Assembly: GCA_019914945.1 (NCBI GenBank)
Contig: CM034105.1
Location: forward strand, 11,408,001 to 11,472,000
Source: Typha latifolia
Taxonomy: Eukaryota > Streptophyta > Magnoliopsida > Poales > Typhaceae
Length of the DNA stretch: 64,000 bases
Direction: 5' to 3'
Part shown: positions 10,301-24,196 of the stretch, one piece after another
How positions within the stretch are numbered: position 1 is the first letter of the stretch
How the letters are laid out: the number at the start of each line of letters is the position of its first letter
Notes under the pieces: model-generated
The model's input: the letters and a program-made list of their open reading frames with translations, nothing else
Databases searched by the model: none
What the model was told of the DNA's origin: nothing
Made by a program: the position numbers and the translations under genes

Positions 10301-13300
10301 GTTCGATACTAAAATCTGATACTGGCAAATGAAATGACAGATATGATCGATGTGTATCATTTTTTTGAGCGATCGATCCCAATCCTGCTTCCGATATTTC
10401 GAACATAAGTGAATTCAAATCCAACCAAACTCATATGTTATTTAAAAGTATAAAATCTCTACCTATTCATGTCATGCCCACTTTAGGGCTATCAAAATGT
10501 CTCAAGCTTAGAATTGAGAGGGAGTATTAGACTATAATATATAAATATTACTGTCCTCTAATAGCTTAAGCCTTCAGAGTACGAGTTAGCGCTTCTAATA
10601 CTTCAATCACTATTTACGGTTAATGTGGTTGTTATCATAAAATATGTGTGTGACGTGTGTCAACACTCTAGATCTCGAGAAGAATGATCTGGGGTATTTA
10701 TAAATTATAACTTGGATCACAGATGTTATAGGTGTACATGTAGACTTTTATACAGAGCTATTGGTGACTTGCTTTCTATTGACTTATCATCTTAAGGTAA
10801 CTAGTATAATTTTTTCATTGTGCCATTTTAATTACTAGGAGTATCAATGTATCATGAAAGAGTAGGGCATTAGTTAGTGTAATCGTAGGGCATTAGTTAG
10901 TGTAATCGTAAGGCTTGCCTCCTTGCACCCAAGTGGTAATAGGTTGAGGCGTCAAAACTACCTGTTTACTAATAGGGGTAAGGTTGCATATATATTTCTT
11001 TCCACAAACCCTGCTTTGGAAGATTATCATGAATTGTGGCACTGTGCTTAATTGAAGTACCTGAAGGGTCCAATTATTCAAAACACAGACATCCAAAATC
11101 TGAAGTGATTAGAAAAACATTATGCTAACTTATTTGAAAGGCTACTTGAATAGTGGTTAGTGAAATGCAATTCTCTTTAGCAAACCATATTGATTGGGAT
11201 AGCCTGTTATCTATGAAGCATGGATACAGATATGGAGACACGGATACGAGGATATGATAAATTTTTATAAGTAGGATACGGATACGGCATGGATATGCCA
11301 ATCAATAAATAAATAATATATTTTCAATCTGTTGTCAACCAATATAACACATGATAAAAAATGATTATCCCATAAATGATAAGATAAAAAAAAGAAAGCT
11401 ACAGATTTAGGATCTACATGCCTAAAACTTTAGAATAATATTGTAATAGAAACTGATATGAAATTCAAAATATTAGTGAAACATTAAAACCCAACTCAAC
11501 TATTAATTTATAATTAACTTGGATTTTTAAATGGTTTTCAAGTTATATGTTTAATTCATTATCAAATAAACAAAACCTTAAAGTATTATGAAGGATTATA
11601 TATATATATAGTATATGTTTGTACTTTTATATCATTTTTTAGCACAAAAAAAAGGATTGGATGATCAAGAAATGTATTGTAGTTGTATCTAGCCGTATCG
11701 AAAAATTAAAATTGCTTTTTTTAATTTGGATATTCCTCTAGCCATATCCGATACATATCTGGTCGTATATGTACCAGTGCAGGAGGCGCTGAAATTTAAT
11801 GATCCCTCTCCTGTAGGGATCTGGTTCTGACTGAGAATTCATGTCATTTTATTTATTATGTAACATTTATAGTTGTTTTTCTATTTTTCATTCATCTAGG
11901 GTGTCTTTTGCTTATTATCATTGTAAAGTCTATATATAAACTTGTTGTGCTTTAAATGAAGATTTATGATTTACTTCCCTTTGTGAAACTGGTGTGAAAC
12001 CATTCTTTAAGGGCGGAGGTGTGACACCCCATTCCTCTTTTATCTTTTTGCATTCTCTTCCATCTCCTTCTCTCCGCCATGCCGTTTTGCATCAGTATCA
12101 GACACCGGTATGAGGGGCAAATGAAGTATCCATGCTTCATAGCTTGTTATCCTATATCTTATGTACTTATTTATTGTTATTTATCTGAAAACACCTAAAC
12201 TATAATTTGTTAGAAGAAAGGTAGCAAAGTTACATAGCTCTGAATTTGCTATAGTGATTGGTGATTTGGTTCTAAATCTAGAAGCCACTATGGAAATATG
12301 GAGCAAATCCTTTTGGCTGTCTATGTTCTTGACATTACTTCTTTAAGTACTGGTGCTACATTGAGCAAGAAACATTTTGGTAAGAAGGGGCTATCTGGAG
12401 CTTAGACCTTAGAGGGTTAGTTCCTTTTAATGGATATCCAACTTGTTGAAGTTTTAGCTCATATATCTTGGGAAAACCGTGGAGTTTTTATACTAACTCA
12501 AGAAGATTCTAGATGAACTAGAAAATGGTAGTTTCTGTCGACTATTTCCATTTCAAAAGTGGATAAGAAAGGTAATCAAATTGGCTGAAGTTTATTAGTG
12601 GAATATGTCACAAATTGGCTAATATTTTTTTTTTAAAATGATGTCGCACTAGGGTTGTTAAATAGGCTCTCGGTTTGAACCACTCAAGCTCGGCTTGTTT
12701 TTGGCTTGGCTCGATCTCAGCCACTTATTAAACGAGCCATGCTCAAGCTCAAAATTTCAAGCTCTTTTAGTAAATCTACCTAGATTGAAATAGCCTCACC
12801 TAGCTTGTGGTTGATTTGAATAAAATATATCATATACATGTATGTGTATTATATCTTTTTTTGGGGGACACTTTTACAACAGTACACACTTGTTGCACTA
12901 TTTCATTTTGTTGCAACCCAGGGATCAAATATGCTATTGGTAACATATAAATCCCATTTCCATTGTGCTGTAACCTCCATTTTACTTTATCCCACATCAG
13001 GTGTAGATGAGGAATTAGAGGTCTCTATAGATGCTCTTGTAGAGTACTAGCTCAAATTGTTAGTGCCAGCTTAGGTTTCTTGTGCTACTCTGATGTATTA
13101 AAATCTAAAATATATAGTATTTCCGGAACTGTGCCAAGCTCAAGCCAACTCGGTATTCTAGCAAGCGAGCTTCTGCTGTCCTGTAATAGGCTTGGTGCGA
13201 GCTTGAAGGTGAGCTTATGTTGTTTCAGGTACTTCTGAGCCAAAACCAGCCCGGCCTAGCTTGATTGAGCTCCAGTAGTTTACACCCCTATGTGGCAATG

Positions 13301-16300
13301 CTTTAATAGCATTTATCATTAAATGGCCTGCAACTCCCCTTGAGCAATTTTCTCATATGACTAGAATGCTAAAATTGACTAAGATATCTCAATTATCTAT
13401 TGATTGGTTATTTGGTTAGGCAAGAAACAATATTTTACAGGTAAAAATTTGGTTTGATTAGAAATGCTCTTGAATAGTGAAGTCAAATTCTTTTGATCTT
13501 TTATATAACTACACATATGTTGATGTTTGTTTCATCACCATTTCTAGACCTGATAGTATTATTCAAATATTTAAGTTAATGAATAGGAAATTGTTGATAG
13601 TGTGAGGTGACTTATCCGAGAGAGTGGTGGTGGAAACATAAATGTGGTTGAAGATGTCTTGTTTTTTCTTTTTTCTCTGCTTGTTGTGGGGCAAGGGGCA
13701 GGGGGAAGAGATGGCAATCTTAAATTAAAACTGTATACTCTTGTCCTTATTTTAGTTGATATTTGGCACCATTAAATACCATTATTTGGAGCATACTGTA
13801 AAGTTACTTTCCTTGCAATAAGTTAGGCACCAAATTTCAGCTTATGTACAGAGGAGAACGTTTAAACAGATAGATAGGCAATGCTCTATTGTAGAAAGGA
13901 GACATGCATGCAAACCTTAGAAGTGGTAATGAGATTTGATATTGTAGCATAATTTATGCAATTAAAGTACATTCAGTATGGGAATGAACTTAACTTGATG
14001 TTTATTTCTCCTAGACATGAAGAGCTATCCATTTGTAGATGTTTATCTAACTTTTATACTGTTAGATATAAATGTAATACAACTTCAAGAACAGAAAAAA
14101 GTATTAATATAAGGACACAATCAGAAACGATAATACTAGAATGTTCATTCAAGCCCAAATCTTTACTTTTGAAATCTCCCATTTGGATTCTGTCTGACTA
14201 TGTGAGATTAAATTAGTTTAAAATCTGATTTGATTACTAGACTTTGTCTTGTTACAACTGAGAAGATTTTAGTACAATCTGTTCTGTGTCTACAACTCTT
14301 AGGGACTTCCTTATGGCCAAATCTACTCAAAGTACTTGAAAAGTCTTAATAAGAGTGCAAAAAAGCACTGAGAGTGAGTCGTCTGATAATGATTTTCTCG
14401 TTTGTTGGGAATATAGACACATATAGGTATGTTTCCTATTATAACTTCTAAATAGTCCTTTGGTGGTATGCTGGCATACCTCATGTTGCTCCAAAATGGT
14501 CCTATGAAGATGAGAAAATGGAATACTTTTTTACCGTTTGCTTATTTCATAGATAAGGGTATTGTAGATATGCTTCATAAACAACGCCATTGCACAATAC
14601 TAAGGAGTATGCGTGAGGCAACATTTGCAAAGAAGCATTAATACGTTAATAGTATAATAAAATGGCAACTATATTCAATCTTACAGATATATAAGTTATC
14701 ATATCATTATACCGTGGCCTTAGTTCGAAGAAAAGAATGTAGTCTAAACCCTAAAGATATTTGAGAATGAATTTTTTATTTGGCTGGGTCCTGGCATGTT
14801 GAAGACTTGAAGTTGCGCCAATGTATTTGGTACTTGCCTTCAAGAAAGTAAATAACCATGAGTTAATAAATCAGTAACGACTTGCCACTTGGTCTTGAAT
14901 TCTTGATCATTTCCACCCATTTCAATTTTACAAATTGACATGGTACTCTGGATGACAAGACCTGGTGGGATCTCATAGAAACATAACTTCTGATGTTTCT
15001 TATCGAGCAGGCCATTTATAGACCTGCTAGTTGAATTTAGATATTTAGTGATGCTGATTATGCACTCTATCTCTATTTTTATTAACCTAAGCTCCCGTTC
15101 TACCTTTTTAGTGAGGGAATTCTTTTGTATGCAGATTTTGCATATGACATTCTTACCCTTGGATGGTTTCAAAATCCTGATGAGGTAGAGGACAATTGTA
15201 CCTTCAAATTTGGCATGTTTAATTCCCCTTTTCCTATATTCTAGAAATCATAATAGAAGTTTCGTGATGCACATGTAAACTGTTTGAAATACCAGACTGT
15301 CCCCACTTCTGCGATTCTGGTATCGTAATTAAGGTAAAGTTCGTTAAGTTATACCATATCTAGCAGTAAGCTCAAATATGAATTGGAAGTGACTTGTAAA
15401 CTTCTTCAAATTGCTATCTTCATTCAGTGTGGAGCTTATTCCATGTTGGATATAATGTTGAGTATGGTAGTAGACTCAGGCAAAGTGGTTCATACATTGC
15501 CATTCTTGTCTGTGAGACTTTTGCACAGAAGAACATGTTGGATGATCTGATGCTTCCCCCGTGCATCATTTCCTTTTAGTCCTACGCAGAAGATTTAAGA
15601 TTTAGTTTTGATCATGTTCTTTGACAAAGATGATTCTTGAAGGCTATAAATGTTAAAATGCAGTTTACCTTGCTTATCTTTAGCTTACTAAATGTTTGAT
15701 ATATTTTGATAGATGCATTTGGATGATATTTCTGGAGCTTACTTTGATTTTGGGAACCACACGGAAAAGGTAAGCTTGGTTCATATTTGATAAGTCATTG
15801 ACATCCATCCTAGTCACTTGATTAACAAAGTTATTGCATAATTTAAGTTGACTATGTAATACAAGTATTTACTCATTATATAGTCGAAGTACATGAATGC
15901 CCTACACAAGAAGATACTATGTAAATATGGATGCTGCAATCTGCATGACGTTACCACATGACCTTGTGATATTCGATATATGTCAGAAATAGCTCATTTC
16001 ATGCAAGATGGCTATCTTGTATTACTAGGAAGCACTTGAGTAGCGTTAGGATGTAATTTAACTCCTAAACATAGTTAGCTACTCTCATATCTTAAACTTG
16101 AATATGGTAGCTTAAACCGATTTAGGAAAATATGGTGTTTGGTGATAAACTGGTTTAGTGATGTTATGATTACACTTGATGTGACATAAAAAAGTAGTGA
16201 ATTTAGGACCTATTTTATCAAATGAACAAAATACTCTTTATAGTGGATGAATGGATGAGAAGAGGAGAGGGAGAGAGTGAGAGAAGGATTGAAATGATAA

Positions 16301-19300
16301 TTAGATTTTGTTGATAAATGTAAAATATTGGATGGAAGAGGAGGGAGAGAAGAATGGGTTTAAGTAGGTTGCGCTAAACCCATTTTATCTTAAACTAGTG
16401 TTTGGATACTAAAACAGTTTAGTTCTCACTAAACTGGTTTAAAAATAAACCTAAACCACATCCAAACGCAGCCTTAATGAATTTATGCAGCACCTAAATG
16501 AAGATCTTATTTACCAAGCTTAGCATTGACATACATAATCAGTTATTACTCATTTCCTTTTCATTTTCATCTTTTGCTGCATATCATAATGAATTACGCC
16601 TTAAAGGAGGAGTTTGATGGATATAGAAGAAAAATATGGTGTTTTTGCTACCATTGGCAAAGAGGGGAAGGATAAGCTCATGGAATGGAACTTTTGGTGT
16701 AATAGAAAAGAAGGAAAATCAAATAGAGGATTAGGGCCAGTAAAAGAGGGGAAAGAAATCTGTTAACTCAGAAGAAATATGAGGGAAAAAGAAATGATAA
16801 GTAGACCTACTTATCATTTTTTCCCATACTATAGACTTTACAGTAAATCTTTGACATTTAGATTGCATCATCCTAAGGTGGAAGAGATTCTTTGGAAGAA
16901 AATTTAACTTTTGCAGTTCCTGAGGCACATCAAATAGCGGAAATTCTGTTGAATATATTTGAAAAACTAAAAGTAAACTTTGTTCTCCAGCCCTTGTACA
17001 TATGTATATTGATACACAAACACACATGCATATTTCACTCATACTTGGAGAGTCTTCACCTTGGGTTTGATGCCAGCTAGACCATTATCTCCCTTGGTGG
17101 AGGGGTTACCTATTGTAGGACAAGGAACAACAGCAAGTGAACAGAGAAGATTTGAGGTGTGGTGATGGTGCTGCGAGCCTGCTGCTGGTTGTTTTCTTGT
17201 CTTCAGTGGATTTAGGAAGTTAGAAGAGTGGTCAATAGTTATGACTTATGAGTCAAGATACAATAGAAAAAGTTGTCTCAATTAACATTTTTGATCCATT
17301 TGGATTATATCCCATTATTTTTAAGTGTAAATAGCTTAAGGCTCGTTACATGGAATCCTTTGGACTATGGAAACTCAACTTCTGACTATTTTAGACTTTT
17401 AGTGCTTTCTGAAAGCACTACTTATGGTTCTCTTAGGAGAACTAGTACTTGTTGAAAGTTGAATGTTTTTTTTTGTTTGTCTAAAGAACATGTGAAATAG
17501 CTAATATATGGACATGAAATTAACTAGTTGTAAAATGTGCCACCATTGTCAATCTATAGATTATGGTGGTTCTTGATTGAATGAGCGCTTAGGTTTGAGT
17601 CTACCATGGCACAATTTATTAGGTTTCAAATCCAAATGGATTAAAATTTAACCCATAGGATAAATTTTTCTTCTATTGTAGTTTTTTTTATACATATCTA
17701 TATGTTTTACCATTCTGCCTGAATAATATAATTATCTATTATTTTGCTTTCACCTTTCTGTACTTTTAGATTTTTAAATTTATATCAATTTTATGAAATT
17801 CAATATGTTTGAAAAATAGTGAAAATGTAACTCTTGACACGAAATCTAGAATGCCAGGATATTTCTTTTTTCATCTATAGATGGAAACCGAAACTAAAAT
17901 CCAAACTCTGAACCTTCCTTAGAGCATATGTTAGCAATTTAAGCAACTATTTTTCCAGTTCATTGTTCTTAGGTAGTACAAACTACAAACTTTACTATTG
18001 TCCTAATGAACATGCTCATTCTATGAATCTACATCTCTCATACCTGTGTTGGTTAAGCTCTTCGCCATGTTATACCATGATTCTTGTATTGCATGCCTGC
18101 ATTTAGTCACTCACACTGACGTATGCTATTAGGAATTGAGCATACCTTACTTTTGATATCCCTAATTTTGGGTCTCTATCATCCCTTTTGATATCCCTTT
18201 TTCTTTTTAGTGCTTTATCTATGGACTATACTTTAAATCGTAAAAATTGAATGGAATTTCAGTTTTTCCCAAGTTATTTGTCCCAGATTCTGTAGAAAAT
18301 ACCAACTCTACCAATTTCTTTAGTTAGTACTTGGTGAAAAGTTAATACTCTCTACTTATGCAGCAGCAATAAAAAAAACTTAAGATTAGGAAAGATTGGA
18401 GAAAGCAATTAATTTTTTGTTTTGTTATCATAGAAGATCAGTAGGAAAAGCTGGATCTGGTACTGCTATTTGTTTCCTTCTCGTCATTATGGGTGTTAGG
18501 GTGGAAAGGAGAAGGGAGGGATTTAGGTTTGACAGAAGGAGGGAGGAAAAGGCATGATTAAGTAACAAGTACTGAGAGGTTTTTAAGGAACAGGTGCTTG
18601 GTTACACATTATGTGGGGTGACAGAATAAAGAGGGCTCAAGTGAGAGGAGTTCATAAAGAATTTATCTTTATATCGTACTAGTTACCATGTGTACTGGAA
18701 AGCAAACCTCCCATATCCCATGGTAGCTTGTTTCTCCTCGTGCTTTGATCTTTTTGAAGTTTTCTAATCTCCTCAACTAGTTCCAATTTTCAAAATTCAT
18801 ATTTTTTTTAACAGTAACTGTGAAGTGTTAAAAAGTTCTCTTCTGAATCTCTGATTTTGCTGCAATAAATATTTGTAAACAGTGATATAGTGCCTATTAT
18901 AAGTTTCTGTTCTAATTTTAGGTTCGTCTGAGATGGTATGAAGTGAAAAGCAAGGATACCATGCAAAGAGAGCTCTTAAGAGACACATTCGGAAGGCCCC
19001 AGCTAGCATTAGTTCCCCATGTTGGGTATGTCAGCCTTTTCCCATTTATGATGGGTATCATTCCACCTGTAAGTAACCAGTATCCTGTCAGCCTCCATTG
19101 ATTTATGTAGCTTTGTCAAAGGTTTTACAAATTTTAGGATTTTCTGTCAATAAAATATATTCCAATCATCAGTTCCGTTGTTTGTCCAGGATTCATGGAT
19201 TCTTCAAAAGCAGTTGGACCTTATTTCTAATCGCTCAATCTTGTGGACAGATTATGGACTTCGCTCACTTTCTAAGACAAGGTACTTCAGACTAATTAAC

Positions 19301-20994
19301 AGTATATTTAGTTGGACGATGAAAAAAAATGAAAAGCATTATATATTCATTCCTTAGTCTATATATTCAGTTTGGTTATTTTCTTGTGTACATCAAAATG
19401 TAAATCCATAGGATACAACCACCTGTCAGTGGGTAGTCACCTATATGTAGTATATATTGGTCATGTATACGATGTATGTGTTTTTATATATTCATCAATA
19501 ACTTATGCAATTCTATGATCTAGTGATAATTTTAGTTACCTATCACTCAAAATTGTTACAAACTGATAACTGATTCATGAGTTAAACCCTATTTATATAT
19601 TGGATATTTGCATTAGAACAAGTAATCTATTTGGAATCTCAGCCTTGAGTGACAACTTTCAGAAAGTGCTTCACGTCCAACTATTTGGATGAATAAAGTG
19701 GATTGGAAAGTAAGTTTCCCCACTTCTCAAGACTATCCAACTTTTCTGTTTTTGACTGGTTCAGTTTTCTCTCTTAAGGAGACAGACACTTCCCAACCTC
19801 ATATATATTGCATGCGACTATAATTGTTATAACTACCCATCTCACCAAACATTTCAGATTTTTTGCCAAACACTAGGAAATCAATTATTTCCTAGAAAGT
19901 AGCTTCTTTAGAAACTTTTGCTTTCAAAAATCACTTTGTTCCTTTCAATTCCTATCAACAAACATGCCCTTAGCTAGTTCTAAACTTGTCAAGGAAAATA
20001 TCCTTAATTTGTTAGCTTGACTGTTAATGCAAAAACTCTGTTGAATAATGAAAGCAGGTCCTTTTATAAATTTAAAATGCATTAAGACCAAATAAAGATT
20101 AATAATGAGACATTTAGGGTAAGGGCAGCTTGTTTCCAAGAAATACATGTGAAAGAGAATACCAGCTGCCATATATAAACTATTTAGGTCTCTCTCTTTT
20201 CTGTGTTTTGCTAATCGAACCAAATGTTACTTATAAATTGAAATGGCTCAGCTTGTATGGCACTATATATTTTCTCAGACCAGATATTTGCAGAACATCT
20301 GAAGATGCATGACACGGTTCCCCTGATTTCTACATCTTACTTCTGTTCTTGAAAGTTGAAACTACCTTGCAGCTTTTCCCACTCAATTACATTTAGTCTC
20401 GTGGAATTCTTTAGACCTTACTAGAAAGTGCGATATGCTGACCTGTATCTTTGGCCTAGCTCATTGTACATGAAACGCAACACAGAGCATGATCCGCCTT
20501 ATTGGAGAGGCCCCATTTGGATAAACATGAACTACATGATTCTTTCTGCACTGCATCACTATGCGCAAGGTACACATTTACTGTAACACCTAACTAATAA
20601 AGGGAATAGTGGATTTTTCATGCAAGTATGCAAATATATTGTTGCTCTGACAATTTCTATTCTGCAGAGGATGGACCATACAAGCTCAGGGCACTCACAC
20701 TATATGACGAGCTTAGATCAAATTTGATCAGGTATCTCCTTTTCTTGTTCATCTTGTATGAGAAAACCAAAGAATAAGAACTAGTGTCCAAGAGAGAGGG
20801 AAGCCAGTACTATTATTTATTGGTTGCCACATTATAACAGGAACATCGCAAGGAACTACCACGAAAGCGGATTCTTGTGGGAAAACTATGATCAGAAGAA
20901 CAAGGGGAAGGGCAAAGGTCAACGGCCATTTACCGGTTGGACATCTCTTGTTGTTTTGATAATGGCAGAGGCTTATCCAAGCTTACATAGATAA
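7352..20994 (+). CDS. GCS1: Mannosyl-oligosaccharide glucosidase I (GH63), C-terminal exons
   Basis: This ER enzyme removes the terminal alpha-1,2 glucose from the N-glycan precursor Glc3Man9GlcNAc2 on nascent glycoproteins. Nine exons with GT-AG borders join in frame: 7352-7491, 8962-9111, 9193-9243, 15713-15769, 18922-19068, 19190-19281, 20460-20569, 20668-20731 and 20841-20994 (stop TAA). Conserved segments in order are [70 protein letters not shown] with [32 protein letters not shown], and [15 protein letters not shown] with FTGWTS. The GLDDYPR and WENYD segments lie in the GH63 catalytic domain. About 320 residues are present, against more than 800 in the family, so the N-terminal exons are missing or lie left of the window beyond the retrotransposon. 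In the first exon a motif-poor stretch ([14 protein letters not shown]) stands where relatives have a longer Trp-rich segment, so that exon's start is uncertain. Confidence 0.9.
9497..10015 (+). mobile_element. LTR-like fragment in GCS1 intron
   Basis: The stretch begins TGTCGTAATGAACCC. It has a TATA-like CCTATAAATG near 9741, then AAACCCTAG, then pyrimidine-rich sequence ending near CTACA. This resembles one LTR with its promoter and leader. No target duplication could be confirmed at the estimated borders, and no coding region adjoins it. It could also be another non-autonomous element. Confidence 0.35.
10020..10407 (+). mobile_element. Second copy (right part) of the Mutator-like element family
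   Basis: A GA-rich block, then an AT-rich block (TTTTTAATTTTTAG, ATTTCTAAAATTTT, TTTAGAATTTTA), then AATAGTTCGATACT, GATCGATCCCAATCC and TTCGAAC. This follows the same order as 4793-5147, where the matching parts are AATAGTCCAATCC, GATCCCAATACC and GGAACC. I could not find a left terminus or target duplication, so this copy is probably truncated. It lies in the 6.5-kb GCS1 intron. Confidence 0.5.
10864..10909. repeat. Two tandem copies of a 23-bp unit
   Basis: AGGGCATTAGTTAGTGTAAT and the following CGT occur twice in direct succession, a recent local duplication in the intron. Confidence 0.9.
11211..12141. mobile_element. Mutator-like TIR element in GCS1 intron
   Basis: The ends are inverted repeats CTATGAAGCATGGATAC (11211-11227) and GTATCCATGCTTCATA (12127-12142 region). 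They are flanked by 9-bp near-identical sites GCCTGTTAT (11202-11210) and GCTTGTTAT (12142-12150). The left part carries GGATACGGATACGG-type repeats and the right part has related GATACATATC sequence. No transposase is present. A GGAGGTGTGACACCCC segment near 12015 may belong to another element nested inside it. Confidence 0.7.
12650..13290. mobile_element. hAT-like non-autonomous element
   Basis: The left end TAGGGTTGTTAAATAGGCTC and the right end AGTTTACACCCCTA are of the TAGGGGTGTAAAC type common in plant hAT MITEs, with many AAGCTCGGCT-type words inside. The flanks TGTCGCAC (12642-12649) and TGTGGCAA (13291-13298) fit a decayed 8-bp target duplication (6 of 8 match). No transposase is seen. 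It lies in the GCS1 intron. Confidence 0.6.
13291..15712. other. Remainder of the 6.5-kb GCS1 intron
   Basis: AT-rich intron sequence with only short frames. No domain, RNA gene or clear repeat is recognised. The acceptor for the next exon is TTTTGATAG at 15712. Confidence 0.6.
16131..16475. mobile_element. Possible MITE in GCS1 intron
   Basis: Inverted words at the edges (GGTGTTTGG with AAACTGGTTTAGTGA on the left; CACTAAACTGGTTT with CATCCAAACGCAGCC on the right) and a GA-rich centre give a foldback of about 345 bp. The ...TCCAAACGCAGCC end is common among plant MITEs. A target duplication was not resolved. Confidence 0.45.
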
Positions 20995-22073
20995 ACTCTT
21001 CCTCACACATCAAAGAGATTGGCTGCCTGGATTACAGATGACAGCTCCTAGACACCGCCGGAGTCAAGGTCAAGCATATTCTGCTTGGCTTTGAAATGCT
21101 ATTTATTCATAGAGGCTAACTGCAATATTCAGGACTAACAGCTCTATCCATGATGTATGTTCTTGCTTGGCCTTTCTGATGATTCATTCCTATCTTATAT
21201 GTCTGGAAATAGTGTCCAGTTTCCCCGGAACAGCCTATTTATGTTTAGTATTTGCTAGCAGTAAAATTCTTTTGCGACAATTTTATGAGATGGGTTTGCA
21301 TTATTTCTATTTGATCTGAGTTTAGGTTGATTTGAATCAAAATGAGCACTTTGTTAGTCATTTGAAGCACTTTATTAGAAATCTGAAACAAACTTTGGAT
21401 GTTTTACTAGGATTTAAGAGAGACAAGTTAGAGATTACAAAAAACTTATCTGGGCAGCTTGTACCTAAAACAAAAGCTCCCGTTCACCTGTAGAATATAA
21501 ATAGGTTTTTTTTTCCTAAATAAACTTCTTTATTTTGGTATAGTAACTAAAAAATGAGGAAAAAAAATCTATGAGCTTCTCATCCTCCCTATTGGAGGAA
21601 GATAGTGAAGATGCATGATGCATAGTGCATGTAGGTGGCAATAAGGAAAAAAATCTATTTCACTAAAGGAAAAATCTTTTATATATATATATATATACTT
21701 TTCTTATAGTGATAGAGTGAAGGATGCATCTTTTTCACTAAAGAGTGTAGCTCCTCTTTACGTAGAACTGGGAGATTCTTTTATTATAATCTTTTATATT
21801 TCCTTTATTGTAATCTCACTACAACATACTCCACATGCTTTTCACAAATAAAAAAGAACATACTTCACGTGAGTTTACGTGATATATCTGTAAGCATCTT
21901 GTATACCGACAATAACCACCATGCACGTAGTAGTGTCAGTTTTTATGACTAAATAAATTGATTCGTGTTAGATTTCCCTCAATTTAGCACGTAATTCACA
22001 AATTACCTACTGGTGTTCGACTCATTCATTTAATAACTAAGCTAAACACGAGCTAAAATTTAAGCTAAACACG

Positions 22074-22105
<32 letters not shown>

Positions 22106-22420
22106 GGAGAAGAAAGGATTAATTCGATAAGAGCCTTGAAGGAAATGGTTCTTTCTCCATATCATGGCAAGCAATATCTCTTAACATTGTTTTGATGGAA
22201 GAAGAAGCCTTCGAGAACCTCTTTACTGGACTCATTAATTCCTTTCTTTGAAAGATTAGCCTTTGTATGCAGCTTTTCCAAGGGAGCTTGGAGACTTGTG
22301 AGCAATTTTTTTTTTCTTTTTTGACTTTCAAGCCATCCTACTTTCTAAGCAACCCTGAGAGACTTGTTGGCTTATAACTAGAGGAGCTCGCAGCCTTTAT
22401 CAACCAATAGACGAGTTTTT
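20995..22420. other. GCS1 3' flank, no gene recognised
   Basis: This probably contains the GCS1 3' UTR up to about 21130-21300. It then holds AT-rich intergenic DNA with an (AT)n run at 21679-21698 and a T-run at 22078-22105. Short frames show no recognisable product. Confidence 0.5.
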
Positions 22421-22788
22421 GACCAAACTAGACCACTTTTTTTATTTTATTTTTATCAAAATAATTATTATCAAATAGGGTTTAGTTTATTGTAGTCCTA
22501 ATAAAAACGCTAATCAGTTCAGCATTTTTATTATTAGACTTTTTTTCCTTAACTGCTGAAATATTAAATTAAATAAATATATATATATATATAACATAAA
22601 ATACTAAATTAATCAGCATTTTAGGACCAGACGAAAACGTTGAACTAATTAGCATTTTTGCTTAGAGATAAAATACTGATTAGTTCAGCGTTTTTATTAG
22701 GACTATAGTAAATTAGACTTCATTTGATAATAAATTTTATGAGTAATCTATTCCGGTAAAAATAAATTGAAACGGGACTAGTTTGGAC
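22421..22788. mobile_element. MITE, copy 1 of a two-copy family
   Basis: The termini are inverted: GACCAAACTAGACC on the left and GGGACTAGTTTGGAC on the right. The inverted similarity extends far inward (TTTATTGTAGTCCTAATAAA on the left against TTTATTAGGACTATAGTAAA on the right). The body repeats words such as AATCAGTTCAGC and ends in (AT)n. A second copy is at 32401-32747. No coding capacity. Confidence 0.65.
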
Positions 22789-23185
22789 ATTTGGAAAAGC
22801 TGCTACAACCCATTGTGTGCTCAGGAACCAGGGCATCCCAACAATCTAAGCCTAGCAGTCACTGTGGACTTGTTGAGCTAATTGGCCACCTATCTTGTTG
22901 TAGGATATGTCTATCTTGAGTTAGGAGTGCTGGACTATCTATACCTCACCTTTTTAAGTCAGAGTGCAGACCGTGTATGCAATCTACAGCTTTGTGGACA
23001 AAAACCTCAATGTTTTGGGGCAATTCTTCCTTTAGTGTAAAACTAGATGTGCTCCTCTATATAAGAAATGGGTTGAGCTTCACCATATTGTAAACTACTC
23101 ATATGTGAGCCGAGAGCTTGTTGGTAATAGAATAGTACGTTATGTGTATTTTGGCTGCTTATTTCTTTTACTTTACTTCGGTTGT

Positions 23186-23663
23186 GTTCACTTGTAGAAT
23201 AAGAGTAGAATAGGTATAACTATTCTAATTTTTTTATATTAGAAGAGAATAGCTAATACTAATATAAGCTATTTATATATTTATAAGGAGTAATAATTAT
23301 ATTTAATGTGGCATAACGTTGAAATATGAAAGTATTGAAAATTGGTGATGGAGGATAATACCTTGCACTCGAGTGTGCGGGGGTAATACTCCGCACTATA
23401 CGGGTATGCGAGGCTGCTTTGAAGATGAGAAAGATAGGAGATAGCAACTGTAGCTGATATGATTAGTAATTATGTGTTGTCATCTCAAAAGATAAAATAG
23501 TAATCTTGAGTTATTAATAAATAATTTTTAGAAAGTTGTATAGAATAAAATAAGAGAGAATATTGAATTAGTATATTAGAATAAAGTAAGATGTTGTTTA
23601 GTTATTATACCAAAATAAGAAGGCTTATTCTAGAATAAGTCTATTCTTATTCCACAAGTGAAC
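23186..23663. mobile_element. MITE with 25-bp terminal inverted repeats
   Basis: The left end GTTCACTTGTAGAATAAGAG (continuing TAGAATA) is inverted on the right as ...TCTATTCTTATTCCACAAGTGAAC, with one or two mismatches. The element is about 478 bp, AT-rich and has no coding capacity. The target site could not be fixed (a 3-bp site is possible). It lies 1 kb upstream of the GT47 gene. Confidence 0.65.
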
Positions 23664-24196
23664 TGAGACTTCATTTTTTTTTTCTTCTTCTCCTCATTTC
23701 CTCCATATTTCTCTATCCAAATTGCAAGCTCCATAGCTTTCATTTCTCTTCTTCTTCTTAATCTCTCTTTTTTTTTCCTTCAATCTCTCTCTTTCATGTA
23801 CTCTAAATCATTCGTAAACTTAAATTTTTTTCATGCATATACCCTTTATAGGTACTACGATAGTTGATGAGATCATAGTGTCACTTTGTTTCTTTCTCCA
23901 TAGGAGGTACAATGTAATTTAGTCTTAAGCTGATACGTTCAACAGTTTATTTTTATTTAGGGGTTTAGTTTAAAATAATATATTGATTAATTTAAAAGCT
24001 TAAAGAACATTTTAGCGTTTTAAGTTGGGCAGTAGAACATTTGGTTTGATAAATAAGTCTGTGACGAAGCCTAGTTTGGTAAATTATTCAGATACACAAG
24101 CGAAAAAGAGAATAATTAATTTAAAACCACTCCCATCTATCTCCCCCCGTCCCACGATGAGATCGGAGCAAGAGCGCTACTCCTCCTCCTCCTCCA

